A DNA stretch of 64,000 nucleotides from Pseudooceanicola nanhaiensis DSM 18065 (GCF_000688295.1 NZ_JHZF01000011.1:1272288-1336287); one strand, 5' to 3'; positions 1-8,104 are shown, counted from the stretch's first letter. Made by a program: numbers and translations. The notes: generated from the letters alone by a model not told the origin.

Positions 1-1050
1 GAACAGATCGGCCTCCGCCTCGGTCAGAAGTGACCGCTCGATTGCCTGCTGCCATGCCTCGAACCACGGGTTCAGTGCGTAACGGACGAAGAACTGCCCG
101 AGCACGTCGATCCCCGAGCCCCACGATGTGTCATCCACGCCCAGCAGGGGGCGCGGAACGCCGAACGGACGGGCGATGTCTTCGATCTGGAACTTCCGGT
201 TCTCGATCGCCTGACTGTCGCGCCCCGAATGGCCGGGATCCTCGGCCTCCATCCCCTCCTCGAGGATCTTCCACCTGTGGGCGTTCTCAGCCCCCTCGTT
301 CTCGGCCATGCTCTCCTTGAGCCGATCGTATGCTTCCTTAGAGAGCCTTTCCTTGTGCTTCAGGTAGCCACCCACGATCATGCCGTTCCGGAAGAGCCGC
401 GCGGCCGCCTTCTCGGTCTGGATCGCCAGAGCGATTGCCTCGGCCGCTTGCTTGACCAGGGAGAGCCCGGTGATCCCGTCGTCGCTCATCCCGTAGCGCA
501 GGTGGAAAACTTCGCTCTGGGGGAGGATCACCGTCTCCGCGCCGTTGCGCTTCAGGTGATACTCGAGGGCCCAGTCAGGGCGCTGAACCACCTTCACGTC
601 CTTGGACGCCAGCGGCACGAGCTGGATGATCCGCCGACCGCTGCGCACGATCAGCGCATATGCGTTCCCGTCCACCAGCGCCCGCTGCTGCATGAGCGAG
701 CGAAACTCGAACGCTGTCTGCCACCCGTTCGGACGCCGATGCAGTACCCGGAAGAGCGGATGGTCGTCGGCTTTGCCCTTGTCTGCCTTCCGTTGGAGAT
801 GCAGGGGCAGCATGCCGATCGAGAACGCGATCAGCGAGACGCACCGCAGAACCGTGGTGTTGCGCATCGCCACCTTGGGCGAGATCGACAGGCCCGCCTC
901 CGTCAGCGCGGAACCACCACCGCGGATGAACTCCAGCAGGTTCGGGTCGGTCATGCCGGCGAACATGCCTGCCTCTCCCGCCATCGCCTGAACCGACGGC
1001 AGGTTGGCCGCCTCCGGTTCACGGCGGCGAAAGAAGTTCATAAAGCTCAT
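1..1050 (-). CDS. Phage portal protein, HK97 type (partial, C-terminus off the window)
   Basis: The reading frame is open from an ATG at 1050 to base 1, giving 350 residues without a stop. The product resembles HK97-family portal proteins, the dodecameric ring at the capsid vertex through which DNA is packaged. Visible family features are the stretch RNTTVLRCVSLIAFSIGMLP near residue 64, LVDGNAYALIVR near 125, and IEDIARPFGVPRPLLGV near 295. A GAGGG ribosome site (1056-1060) lies between the terL stop and this ATG. Position directly after terL is the standard packaging-module order. The C-terminal part and any following protease or capsid genes are outside the window. Confidence 0.9.
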   Translation of the reverse strand, partial: MSFMNFFRRREPEAANLPSVQAMAGEAGMFAGMTDPNLLEFIRGGGSALTEAGLSISPKVAMRNTTVLRCVSLIAFSIGMLPLHLQRKADKGKADDHPLFRVLHRRPNGWQTAFEFRSLMQQRALVDGNAYALIVRSGRRIIQLVPLASKDVKVVQRPDWALEYHLKRNGAETVILPQSEVFHLRYGMSDDGITGLSLVKQAAEAIALAIQTEKAAARLFRNGMIVGGYLKHKERLSKEAYDRLKESMAENEGAENAHRWKILEEGMEAEDPGHSGRDSQAIENRKFQIEDIARPFGVPRPLLGVDDTSWGSGIDVLGQFFVRYALNPWFEAWQQAIERSLLTEAEADLF

Positions 1051-1060
1051 TCCGTCACCC

Positions 1061-2773
1061 TCATACGGTCAGCAGGCCGCGTTCTTCGTAGACACTGGGC
1101 CCGCCGCTCGCGACGGGGTTCCAGCTCATCAGCATCACGGCGTTGAAGAGCGCCATCAGCGGGTCGATCTTCGCGGAGCCGCTCTGCGCCTTGGTCACAA
1201 TGACCGCGTTGCCGCGAGCCTCGACCTTTGCGTTCCCGACGCACCAGTCCATGATCCGCTGTCCGCAATGCACCATGGAGCCGTTCTTGAGCTTGACCGG
1301 CGCGATCTTGATGGCCGCGTTCAGCTTGTAGCCCTGGCTGATCGAGCGGATGTCCTCGATCCGGAACGCCGCCTCAGTCAGCTCGTCGATGATGCTCCCG
1401 ACGCCCTCCGGGTCCATCCCGATCGAATCTTCCTCCGGAAGCCGACCCGCCAGTTTCAGGCGGCTGCAGATGTCGACGATCTCGGGGTTCGCCTCGGCCT
1501 CGATGTTGTCGACCAACACCAACTCACCCGCCGCCGCCAAGTCCTCGAGCTCGGGCGCAATGACCTTGCGCAGCTGGAGGACGTCCCGATCCGCCCAGGC
1601 CTTCGCCCACGCCTGCCACGCCTTCGTTTCCGCATGCCGCCCTAGGACGCAGATGCCGAGCAGGTCATCAAGCCCGCCCCCGTCGACGCCGACGACGCAG
1701 ACCTCAGACTTGGCGATGATGTCATCGAGAGTCATCCCCTCCCGCGCCGCCTTCGCCCAGTAGTCGGCGCCGACCCAACGATCGTCATGCAGGCCGATGC
1801 CGATCTCGATGTTCAGGTGCTGCGACACCCAGACCTGTTCGACCTCGGGCGAGATCGACCCGTTGTTCGTGTAGTCGTCCTCCAGCCGCTGGCGGCTGAT
1901 CGACCGCCCGAGGTTCGGCAGAAGGCAACCCCAGTTCTCGCGGTTCCGCCAGAACGATTCCATCTTCTGCAGCTTCTCCGGGAACTCATAGAGCACCGGA
2001 AGCATGATCGGGCTTTCGCCGGCCTTACCGTCCCGGATCGCGCGAGCCTTCTGCAGCTCCGATTTCCAGATACCTGCCGGCCGCTTGTCCGACTGGGTGG
2101 TGATCATCATCACCTGCCCGCCGTTCATCGTGATGCCGCCGCCCCTGATCTGCTGCATCACCTGGATCGCGCCCGCCTTCTTCCCCAGTTCGTGCAGCTC
2201 GTCGATGATCGTCATCACCGGGATCTCGCCGGTGAGGATCGAGGTGTCGAAGGTCTTCACCTCGAGCGTCGTCATCGTCTTGCGCCGGGTGATCGTCTTC
2301 AGGTGATCCTGCACCTTGAAGATGAGCTTCAGGTTGTCATCCAACCGGATCATGCCCTGCGCCTGGTCGAAGCACCGCGCCGAGATGTTCTGCGACGGCC
2401 CGATCAGCAGCATCTGCGCGTTCGGAATCTCGCACATGTAGAGCGCCGTCAGTCCCAGGGCCGCCGTGTAGGTCGACTTGCTGTTCTTCTTCGGCACCAT
2501 GCACAGGCATTCCCAGACGAGGCGCTCCATCGTCTCCGGGTCCTCGCCTGCCAGGAAGGCGACGAGGATGTCCTTGAACCACTGACCGCAGGCCTCCTTC
2601 ATCGTCGGGTTGCCTGGCACGTCCGGCAGGCGCAGGCGGTTGAAGAACGCCAGAGCCTTTGCCGCCTTCGCCTCGTTGATCGGCACGTCCGCCATGGGCG
2701 TTTCGCCGGCCTTGATCTTGGCCCACCAGTCTGGGCAGGCGAACCGCGGCGCGGCCTCAGTGGCGCTTGTCAC
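1061..2773 (-). CDS. Phage terminase large subunit (TerL)
   Basis: This 570-residue protein is the packaging motor ATPase and nuclease that pumps phage DNA into the prohead. An atypical Walker A loop, VPKKNSKST, lies at residues 93-101 and Walker B with the coupling motif, TIIDELHELG, near 188-197. The C-terminal half contains VVGVDGGGLDD near residue 365, fitting the first acidic metal site of the RNase H-like nuclease. Length agrees with the HK97/P2-type large terminases (about 500-600). It overlaps the small-subunit candidate upstream by 17 bases and is followed after 10 bases by the portal gene, so the three are probably cotranscribed leftward. Confidence 0.93.
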   Translation of the reverse strand: MTSATEAAPRFACPDWWAKIKAGETPMADVPINEAKAAKALAFFNRLRLPDVPGNPTMKEACGQWFKDILVAFLAGEDPETMERLVWECLCMVPKKNSKSTYTAALGLTALYMCEIPNAQMLLIGPSQNISARCFDQAQGMIRLDDNLKLIFKVQDHLKTITRRKTMTTLEVKTFDTSILTGEIPVMTIIDELHELGKKAGAIQVMQQIRGGGITMNGGQVMMITTQSDKRPAGIWKSELQKARAIRDGKAGESPIMLPVLYEFPEKLQKMESFWRNRENWGCLLPNLGRSISRQRLEDDYTNNGSISPEVEQVWVSQHLNIEIGIGLHDDRWVGADYWAKAAREGMTLDDIIAKSEVCVVGVDGGGLDDLLGICVLGRHAETKAWQAWAKAWADRDVLQLRKVIAPELEDLAAAGELVLVDNIEAEANPEIVDICSRLKLAGRLPEEDSIGMDPEGVGSIIDELTEAAFRIEDIRSISQGYKLNAAIKIAPVKLKNGSMVHCGQRIMDWCVGNAKVEARGNAVIVTKAQSGSAKIDPLMALFNAVMLMSWNPVASGGPSVYEERGLLTV

Positions 2774-3338
2774 CCGAAGCCTCGAGTTCGAGTTCGGCCA
2801 TCAGCAGTGCGTCCGCTTCCTCGGCCGCCCGGGCACTGGTCTCCTTCTTCCCGAGCTTCTCTTCCTTCGCCTCATCTTGCCGATCGGGGCGACCGATCCG
2901 ATCTTCGGCGCGCATCAGATCGTTCTTCTCGACAAGCTGGTTGAAGAAGCGCATCGCGCCGACATTGCCGTTTTCGAATGCCGCCACCGCGGCGACCTCG
3001 AGCTGACGGGCGATCAGCCTGTCACGGGCGAAGTCGCGCTCCTGCAGCTCAGATCTAAAATACCGCTTCAGCGTCGGCTCGGAGATGTGTTTCCCGGTCC
3101 GAGGATCGATGATGCAGCGAGCAACCCGCGCATTGTTCCAACCCATTGCCAGTAACATACTGACTTTGCGTGCGTTTTCTTCGGTGCGCTCGAAGGGCGG
3201 CCGACCGCGCTTACCTTTGCGGCTGAAGGTACGGTTGCCCCAGAAGTCGATCTCGAACGAATCTTCATGCTCAGCCAAAAAAAATCTCCGAATGAAGGGG
3301 GCGCGGGTCTGGGGCTCGGACGCATTCCGGACTTTCAC
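2757..3338 (-). CDS. Putative terminase small subunit / DNA-binding protein
   Basis: Position immediately before terL, with a 17-base overlap, suggests the small subunit that recognises the packaging site. The N-terminal half has a basic segment, GKRGRPPFERTEENARKV, followed by a helical region resembling an HTH (MGWNNARVARCIIDP), and the C-terminal half is charged and probably helical. Two starts are possible: a GTG at 3338 behind a G-rich run, giving 193 residues, or a TTG at 3278 with GGAG seven bases upstream, giving 173. An uninterrupted run of eight A (3277-3284 on the plus strand) overlaps the second start. No specific family is recognised beyond this. Confidence 0.7.
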   Translation of the reverse strand: MKVRNASEPQTRAPFIRRFFLAEHEDSFEIDFWGNRTFSRKGKRGRPPFERTEENARKVSMLLAMGWNNARVARCIIDPRTGKHISEPTLKRYFRSELQERDFARDRLIARQLEVAAVAAFENGNVGAMRFFNQLVEKNDLMRAEDRIGRPDRQDEAKEEKLGKKETSARAAEEADALLMAELELEASGDKRH

Positions 3339-3362
3339 CCACCCCCCCTGCCGCCGGGCCGC

Positions 3363-3722
3363 TCAGACCTCGCCGCGTTTCTCGAGGCCCTGCTTCACCC
3401 GGTCGTGCCAGAGCTTGCTGACCGCCTGCAGGTTCCCCTCGTCCCAGAAGAGATCAGGGTTGCCGCGGTGCGGGACCTTGTGATCGACCACCGGGCTGTC
3501 GGGAGCCGGGTGCTTGCCGACCAGCGCAACGCCAGTCTGCTGGCAGACGTAGCCGTCGCGCTCGAGCACCTTGAGGCGCAGGCGCTGCCACCGTGCCGTA
3601 TTCAGCCAGTCACGCGAGCGGCGCGCGCCGCCCTCGCGTTCAGCCGAAGGAGCGGGCGAGCGCAGCCGTGCGGGCGCACGGCCCAGCCTGTTGGGTAGGC
3701 CGCGGCCTGCCAGCTTTCCCAT
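3363..3722 (-). CDS. HNH endonuclease
   Basis: The 119-residue protein has the core of small phage HNH nucleases. LRLKVLERDGYVCQQTG (about residues 48-64) corresponds to the first zinc knuckle region, VVDHKVPHRGNPDLFW (about 77-92) carries the catalytic D-H pair, and DEGNLQAVSKLWHDRVK supplies the following N and H. Phage HNH proteins next to terminase genes nick or cut DNA to help packaging in HK97-like phages, and that role is inferred here from position upstream of terS/terL. Only one of the usual zinc-binding CxxC pairs is evident, so metal binding may differ. The basic N-terminal 35 residues may be untranslated if an internal start is used. Confidence 0.85.
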   Translation of the reverse strand: MGKLAGRGLPNRLGRAPARLRSPAPSAEREGGARRSRDWLNTARWQRLRLKVLERDGYVCQQTGVALVGKHPAPDSPVVDHKVPHRGNPDLFWDEGNLQAVSKLWHDRVKQGLEKRGEV

Positions 3723-3724
3723 GA

Positions 3725-3910
3725 TCAGCCGTTGTCCTGCTGGTCGGCCAGGTAGAACACCAAGACGAACGGGCCGACGAACACGCAGAGGGTGATCCGG
3801 TCAATGTCGACGCCGAACATGAACCGATGAAGGTAGACCTTCAGCGCGAGCCGCCGGTGAAGGAGCACCCAACCCATCAGGCCATCCGGATACCACCGCG
3901 CTTTCAGCAT
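3725..3910 (-). CDS. Small hydrophobic phage protein
   Basis: This is a 61-residue protein of unknown function whose stop lies two bases before the HNH gene start. The C-terminal half (ITLCVFVGPFVLVFYLADQQ) is long and hydrophobic enough for one membrane helix, and the middle contains a shorter hydrophobic stretch. Its place between the tRNA and the HNH gene would suit a small accessory or holin-like protein, but nothing specific supports lysis activity. Codon use and spacing look gene-like; the small size keeps confidence moderate. Confidence 0.5.
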   Translation of the reverse strand: MLKARWYPDGLMGWVLLHRRLALKVYLHRFMFGVDIDRITLCVFVGPFVLVFYLADQQDNG

Positions 3911-4000
3911 CCATCGACCTCACAATAGATCGGCCAGCCGCCCCCGCCGCTGCAGCTGGCCATCTGTCATCGCGCTTGTCGGCGGGCGCGCTCTGGGTAT

Positions 4001-4075
4001 TGGTTGCCGGGGACGGGATCGAACCGCCGACCTCGTGGTTATGAGCCACGCGAGCTACCGCTGCTCCACCCGGAC
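4001..4075 (-). tRNA. Phage tRNA with CAU anticodon (Met-like, or Ile2)
   Basis: A cloverleaf can be folded on the minus strand. The D stem is GAGC/GCTC, the anticodon stem CGTGG/CCACG encloses the loop CTCATAA (anticodon CAT), and the T arm has GGCGG, the loop TTCGATC and CCGTC. CCA is encoded at 4001-4003. The anticodon stem lacks the three consecutive G-C pairs of initiators, so an elongator Met or lysidine-modified Ile tRNA is more likely. The acceptor stem pairs at positions 3-7, but positions 1-72 (G/A) and 2-71 (T/C) do not, which is unusual. It lies between the packaging genes and the terminator of the early operon. Confidence 0.85.
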
Positions 4076-4145
4076 ACAGCCAGCCGACCGGCGATCGAGC
4101 GGCCCAATGTGGCACGTCGGACCTCTCCCCGGCAGGCGGACATGA

Positions 4146-4177
4146 GAAAGCCCGGCAGCGGGGTCTCCGCTCCGGGC
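4146..4177 (-). terminator. Hairpin terminator after the leftward early operon
   Basis: On the minus strand GCCCGG and CCGGGC (4172-4177 and 4150-4155) enclose an inner GCGG/CCGC stem and are followed by TTTCTC. It sits about 50 bases after the stop of the gene at 4225-5094 and before the tRNA, so it probably separates the early block from the tRNA and packaging genes. The T tract is weak. Confidence 0.55.
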
Positions 4178-4224
4178 GCATTTCGTGATGATGACAGATC
4201 TCTAAGATCCGGTGAGGCTAACTG

Positions 4225-5094
4225 TCAACCCACATTTTGCGGGCGCGCGAGATCGAACCCCCGCATACGGTCCAACGCCGAGCACAGAGCGTGGCGAAGA
4301 GCCGACCTGGCCTTGTGGTCGGACGCCCAGCCATGAGCCTCTAGCACCTCAGTCAGCGACATTTCCCCGACACACACGCTGTCGACCAGCGTCTGCGCCA
4401 GGATCGCCTTCCGCTGCCGCTCAATCAGAGCCCTTTTGGCGGCGGCCTCCGTTGAGCTCTTCGGCTTGCCGGGTCGCAGACGCCGGACCTCCTTCGCCAA
4501 CCCGTTGCCGATCCGACGCTCGAACACCCTGAGGCGCTGGAAGTCCCGAAGGATCGCTACCTCACGGTCACCGCCACCGGAGGCCGCGCTGCGCAACGCC
4601 TCGAGAGAGGCGCATTTCACGCCCGAGGCGGCACAGCGCTCCACCAAGGCTGCATACTCCCGGCCGATCACGACCTGGCCGACGGTGAACGGCGGCACGA
4701 ACGGTGGCGCCCGGAACTCCTTGTCGCGCAGCCCCTTCTCCCATTCCCTTCTAGCCTTCGCCACGACAGCGGCGTGGCGTCTCTGGGCTTGCTCGGTCAT
4801 CACGTCGAAGGCATCCGCCATCTGCATTGCCCGACGGCCGGCATATCCGTCAGGGCGCGAGCGCGGCCCGGAGGCCGTCATGGTCACTGCGCGCGGCGTG
4901 AAGACCTTCGTGCCACCACGAGCGGGAGCCGCGACAATGTCGGAGCCGCACTCGAATGGGACGGCGGCGCCCGACATGACGCTGGCATAGGCCGCGCGCG
5001 CATTCGCCTTGCGGGACGCAGCGGCATCGCCAGGCCACGGGCAGTCGAGCCGCGCGCGACCAGCCGGATCAACCCAGATCACGTCGCCCCTCAC
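4225..5094 (-). CDS. Phage protein of unknown function, last gene of early block
   Basis: This 289-residue protein is not recognised. The N-terminal 90 residues are Ala/Gly-rich, the centre (about 100-130) is strongly charged and probably helical (MTEQAQRRHAAVVAKARREW), and the C-terminal part is basic (RRLRPGKPKSST) and ends with a region that could form an HTH-like fold (SLTEVLEAHGWASDHKARSALRHAL). A nucleic-acid role is possible but unproven. Its ATG overlaps the stop of the upstream gene by four bases (ATGA at 5091-5094), pointing to translational coupling in the early operon. The gene is followed by a hairpin terminator. Confidence 0.7.
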   Translation of the reverse strand: MRGDVIWVDPAGRARLDCPWPGDAAASRKANARAAYASVMSGAAVPFECGSDIVAAPARGGTKVFTPRAVTMTASGPRSRPDGYAGRRAMQMADAFDVMTEQAQRRHAAVVAKARREWEKGLRDKEFRAPPFVPPFTVGQVVIGREYAALVERCAASGVKCASLEALRSAASGGGDREVAILRDFQRLRVFERRIGNGLAKEVRRLRPGKPKSSTEAAAKRALIERQRKAILAQTLVDSVCVGEMSLTEVLEAHGWASDHKARSALRHALCSALDRMRGFDLARPQNVG

Positions 5095-5696
5095 GCTGCC
5101 TGCCCTTCGGCCCGCGCGGCGGCACCATCACGCACCAGGCGCAGCGCCCGCTCTTCGATCGACTTCCAGTACTCGAGCTGTTCGAGGTCGGGCTGCAGCG
5201 GCGCGACGCCCCGGTTAAGCTTGTCCTCGGTCCGAGCCCGCTCCGACGCGATCGAGGCCGCCCGGTCCGCGACCAGCTTGCGCTCGTGTGCGCTCAGCGG
5301 CGGGCGCTTCTTGCGCTCCCACCACAGGAACTCGGCGATGAGGCGATTTTCGGCGAGCGCCGCTTCGCCCGCTCGAGAGCGGAACCAGCCCGCCACGCCG
5401 GGGGTCTCCTCGAGCGGTCGCGGCTCATAGGCCTCGGCGGTCGAGACGATCGAGGTGTGCGTCGGCCAGAACGTCCGCTCGGAGCCCTCGCCGTGGGTGG
5501 TCACCCACTCGCGCAGCGCATCGAGCGTCCGATCGCTCAGGTACGCCAGCTCGTCGCAGAGCCGGTCGAGGTGCTTGCGCTGGTCCTCGTCCGAGGTGCC
5601 CTTCCGGAACCGCATGCCCCGTTCCTGCGCCGGGGTGATCAGCAGGCGCCGCACCCGGTCTCGCTTGGTCTCGATGGTGGTCTGTTCTTCGGTCAT
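5091..5696 (-). CDS. Phage protein of unknown function, follows the replication-initiator-like gene
   Basis: The protein has 201 residues if it starts at the ATG at 5696, which has GGGGAT six bases upstream; TTG or ATG starts up to 5717 are also in frame. It is predicted helical and highly charged, with no recognised motif; the segment RMRFRKGTSDEDQRKHLDR and the later ERKLVADRAASIASERART are notable. In lambda-like genomes the gene after the initiator encodes a helicase loader, so that is one hypothesis, based only on position. Start and stop overlap the neighbours closely, supporting one early transcript. Confidence 0.7.
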   Translation of the reverse strand: MTEEQTTIETKRDRVRRLLITPAQERGMRFRKGTSDEDQRKHLDRLCDELAYLSDRTLDALREWVTTHGEGSERTFWPTHTSIVSTAEAYEPRPLEETPGVAGWFRSRAGEAALAENRLIAEFLWWERKKRPPLSAHERKLVADRAASIASERARTEDKLNRGVAPLQPDLEQLEYWKSIEERALRLVRDGAAARAEGQAA

Positions 5697-5717
5697 AGCC
5701 ATCCCCATTCTCAGCAA

Positions 5718-6362
5718 TCAGGCCGCATCCCCGATGCCCACGGCTTCGGCCTCTTCTCGGGTGATCAATCCCTCAAGGATCATGCAGGCGGCGACGGTTG
5801 AGCTAATGGCGTTGGCCGGTATGAACCGCCCACCCCTGATCTCGCCGGCCCAGTACCGGGCTGCGACACGGACCTTTTCGTCGAAACAGGCCGCTGCCCG
5901 GGAGCTCGGAAGGTTATTTACTGGTTCCTTACAGGTTACCTCTCCAGTGGGCTGGAGACGGGACGTGGTCGAATTTGGAGACGGGACGCCATCAAAATTG
6001 GAGTCGGCCCCGTCTCCATTTTTTGGAGTCGGCTTCTTGGGCCCCCCGTCTCCAGTTTTTGGAGCCGGTTTCTTTTCCTGGACCGCGTCGCAACCGAGAA
6101 CGTAATGGGTCGGCAACTGCTTGTGCGTCTTGCCGTCCCAGTGGCGCTCACGGCGCAAAAGGCCCTTCGCCTCGAGCCCGCGCAGGGCATTGTTCAGCGT
6201 GCCGTTCGAGACGCCCGTCGCGTCAATCAGGTAGGCCTGTGTCGGGAAGCAGCCTTGCGACGGGTTGTGGCAGTCGCACAGGTGGAAGAGCACCCGGAAC
6301 TCGCTGTTGGTCAGGTCCTCTGCATCCAGTGCAGCTAGCCAGTTCGTGGCCTTGTGGCTCAT
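5718..6362 (-). CDS. Winged-helix replication-initiator-like protein (O-like), with iterons in the gene
   Basis: The 214-residue protein starts with an HTH_36-type winged-helix region: NSEFRVLFHLCDCHNPSQGC, then FPTQAYLIDATGVSNGTLNNA and a wing LEAKGLLRRERHW (about residues 18-75). Such domains are common in phage replication initiators. The centre (about 95-140) is a low-complexity Lys/Pro/Gly/Asp linker encoded by short DNA repeats (see 5953-6068), and the C-terminus is a small helical domain. Coding-sequence iterons followed by an AT-rich stretch resemble lambda O and its origin. The start at 6362 is chosen because the upstream open frame looks non-coding, although its GAAGG is only one base from the ATG. 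Confidence 0.8.
   Translation of the reverse strand: MSHKATNWLAALDAEDLTNSEFRVLFHLCDCHNPSQGCFPTQAYLIDATGVSNGTLNNALRGLEAKGLLRRERHWDGKTHKQLPTHYVLGCDAVQEKKPAPKTGDGGPKKPTPKNGDGADSNFDGVPSPNSTTSRLQPTGEVTCKEPVNNLPSSRAAACFDEKVRVAARYWAGEIRGGRFIPANAISSTVAACMILEGLITREEAEAVGIGDAA
5953..6068 (-). repeat. Intragenic iterons, candidate phage replication origin
   Basis: On the plus strand, copies of TGGAG(A/T/C)CGG begin at 5953, 5976, 5999, 6024 and 6060, and inverted copies CCCCGTCTCCA lie at 6008-6018 and 6044-6054. The first three are exactly 23 bases apart. The copies at 5999-6018 and 6044-6068 form dyads. The adjoining segment at about 5908-5940, downstream in the gene's direction, is clearly more AT-rich than its surroundings. 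The layout of phased binding sites inside an initiator gene next to an AT-rich region matches the lambda origin plan; origin function is an inference. Confidence 0.65.
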
Positions 6363-6493
6363 ACCTTCATTCCATGCCTGTTGCGCCGCCGGAAACCGAC
6401 AGGCGCACGTTGCCTTCGGGGTCGCGGCCCTGCCTCGGACCGCTTGCGGCTGTTGCGCCGCCTCTGGTTGGCCGCTGGCGCCTCTGCGGGCGC

Positions 6494-6823
6494 TCAGGCG
6501 GCGGGTATCGGCTCTTCGGACACGATCTCGGCGCCCCACGCCTCGTATGCCGCCCGGGCGCGCCCTATGGCGTCATCCTCGAGGAGCATGCGCAGGAAGT
6601 GCTGGACCTCGGGCAGGCACAGCGGGCCACCGCTCACCATCCGTTCGGCGATTGAGCGCAGCGTGGTGCCGGCGATTTCCGGGCCGGGCCCGGGGTCGGA
6701 GATCTCTGGCAGAACCTCGGCCAAGGCCTCGACATGAGCCCGGATGATCGGATCGGCCGCGCTGCCCCGGTGATGGGCCAGGACATCGCAGCATGCGAGG
6801 AACAGGGTTTCGGCACGGGTCAC
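6494..6823 (-). CDS. Small acidic phage protein of unknown function
   Basis: The 109-residue product is acidic and probably mostly helical, with a Pro/Gly turn (SDPGPGPEIAG) near residue 43. No family is recognised. The start ATG overlaps the stop of the methyltransferase gene by four bases (6820-6823), which supports coupled expression. The following 131 bases, up to the initiator start at 6362, show no convincing gene. Confidence 0.65.
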   Translation of the reverse strand: MTRAETLFLACCDVLAHHRGSAADPIIRAHVEALAEVLPEISDPGPGPEIAGTTLRSIAERMVSGGPLCLPEVQHFLRMLLEDDAIGRARAAYEAWGAEIVSEEPIPAA

Positions 6824-7527
6824 AGCAGGGAGCCCTCCGGTGCTTTTAGGTGATCAGGAACGGGCGGGTAGTCACCCGGCCGAGTGAGACGCTGGCGACA
6901 GGGCGGGATGCGGCAGTGCTCGGAGACCTCCGAGCCATGCGTCCAGACGAGCCAGGAATAGGCCGTCGCGCTGGTCGGGTTGCTCTCCCGACCGTCCCGC
7001 CAGACCTTGATGTCCGGGTCCAGCAGGACCCCCTTCCAGAGCGCCACGCGCTCCACGAAGGGCATCACGATGGCCTCTGGACGATCGCGGAAGAGGTCCA
7101 CGTAGCGTCCCTGCCCCTCGACGAAGGCCGAACGGACGAAAACCGCGACGCCCACGCGGGCGAAGCGAAGGGCATGCCGGATGAAGTCGGCGGCGAGACG
7201 GAATGGCGGGTTGGTGATCACCCAGTCGACGTCGGGCGCATCGGCGCCCCAGTCGATCAGGAAGTCGATCACGCCGTCCTGTCGCGGATCGCCATAGTCG
7301 TGCACGTCGGTCGCGTGCACGCGGTCGAAATACTCACCGAGCGGCCGGACCATGTGCATGCGGTTGCAGGCGGGTTCCCAGACGTGCTGCAGGTGCAGAT
7401 GGTGTCCCCGGGCGACGAGCTGCTCACAGAGCGCGCGGGTCGCCCAGGGCGGCGTCGGGAAGTCGTCGAGGCTGTCGAGCGCCTCGTGACGCTGTTGCAT
7501 GACGGCCGGGGAGCGGTTCTGGCTCAT
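6820..7527 (-). CDS. Phage adenine-specific DNA methyltransferase
   Basis: This 235-residue enzyme should transfer a methyl group from S-adenosylmethionine to N6 of adenine in phage DNA. The catalytic motif IV is NPPF at residues 106-109 within DWVITNPPF, and DDFPTPPWATRALCEQL (about 21-37) is the lead-in seen in phage-encoded class I adenine methyltransferases. The SAM-binding loop, normally EPACGxGxM, reads EPACNRMHM at 51-59, so a glycine is replaced by asparagine; activity could be affected. It lies in the early block and overlaps both neighbours by four bases. Likely roles are protection from host restriction or regulation of phage genes. Confidence 0.85.
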   Translation of the reverse strand: MSQNRSPAVMQQRHEALDSLDDFPTPPWATRALCEQLVARGHHLHLQHVWEPACNRMHMVRPLGEYFDRVHATDVHDYGDPRQDGVIDFLIDWGADAPDVDWVITNPPFRLAADFIRHALRFARVGVAVFVRSAFVEGQGRYVDLFRDRPEAIVMPFVERVALWKGVLLDPDIKVWRDGRESNPTSATAYSWLVWTHGSEVSEHCRIPPCRQRLTRPGDYPPVPDHLKAPEGSLL

Positions 7528-7832
7528 CGACTGACCTCCGACCCGTCACGAGCGACCCCGCCCCTCGTGAGAAGCCCTGCGAGGCGTTTCGGATAGATAC
7601 CCATCTCACGCGCGATCGCATGGACGTTTCCGCCGCTGAGGAGCCTTTGCTGCGCCAAGCGCACATAGCCTGCCTCGACATCCGTCAGCGGTTTGAACCG
7701 GCTGGCGAGCGCGATCTCCCCCGGGCGATGCCCCTCGGCCCACGCGAGCCGCTTCATGGCGGCCGCCGTCATGGCCTCGACCTCCGGAGACGTTCGCGCA
7801 CGCGGATGGAAGACCGGGGCGATCATCTGCAT
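7524..7832 (-). CDS. Small phage protein with possible HTH
   Basis: The 102-residue protein ends with a segment, NVHAIAREMGIYPKRLAGLL, that looks like a helix-turn-helix recognition unit and is preceded by a helix beginning TDVEAGYVRLAQQ. A DNA-binding or regulatory function is therefore possible, but no family is recognised. The stop overlaps the methyltransferase start (ATGA at 7524-7527). Confidence 0.65.
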   Translation of the reverse strand: MQMIAPVFHPRARTSPEVEAMTAAAMKRLAWAEGHRPGEIALASRFKPLTDVEAGYVRLAQQRLLSGGNVHAIAREMGIYPKRLAGLLTRGGVARDGSEVSR

Positions 7833-8104
7833 GGAATGCTCCCACGGATGGCGGGACGCGCAGGGAGAAGGAGACGCGTCCCGCCAGGGAGGAGCGGGGT
7901 GGCACTCGCGTTACCGGCAGCCGCGCACCCCTTGCAGTACGGCCCTGAGGAGGACCGAGATCCTCGCCGCGCTGATCGATCAAAACGCGCGGAGGACGTG
8001 CCCCTCATCGCCCCCCGCGCTAGTGGGCCGCGCGAATCCCCATGGCGCAGCCCGGCAGTGCCGCACAGGCAGGCGGCATTCCGTGAGTGTGTGGCGGGGA
8101 TCAT
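7823..8104 (-). CDS. Possible small Cys-containing phage protein
   Basis: This 93-residue frame fills the gap between two early genes. Its ATG overlaps the stop of the upstream gene (ATGA at 8101-8104) and its stop overlaps the next start by ten bases, a pattern seen throughout this operon. The composition is Arg/Ser/Gly-rich with cysteines at CLCG and YCKGC, and codon use is less convincing than its neighbours. It could be a non-coding spacer instead. Confidence 0.35.
   Translation of the reverse strand: MIPATHSRNAACLCGTAGLRHGDSRGPLARGAMRGTSSARFDRSARRGSRSSSGPYCKGCAAAGNASATPLLPGGTRLLLPARPAIRGSIPCR

Noticed and set aside
3801-4181. 126-residue frame over the phage tRNA
   Set aside because: It reads through the tRNA and a terminator and has no coding features.
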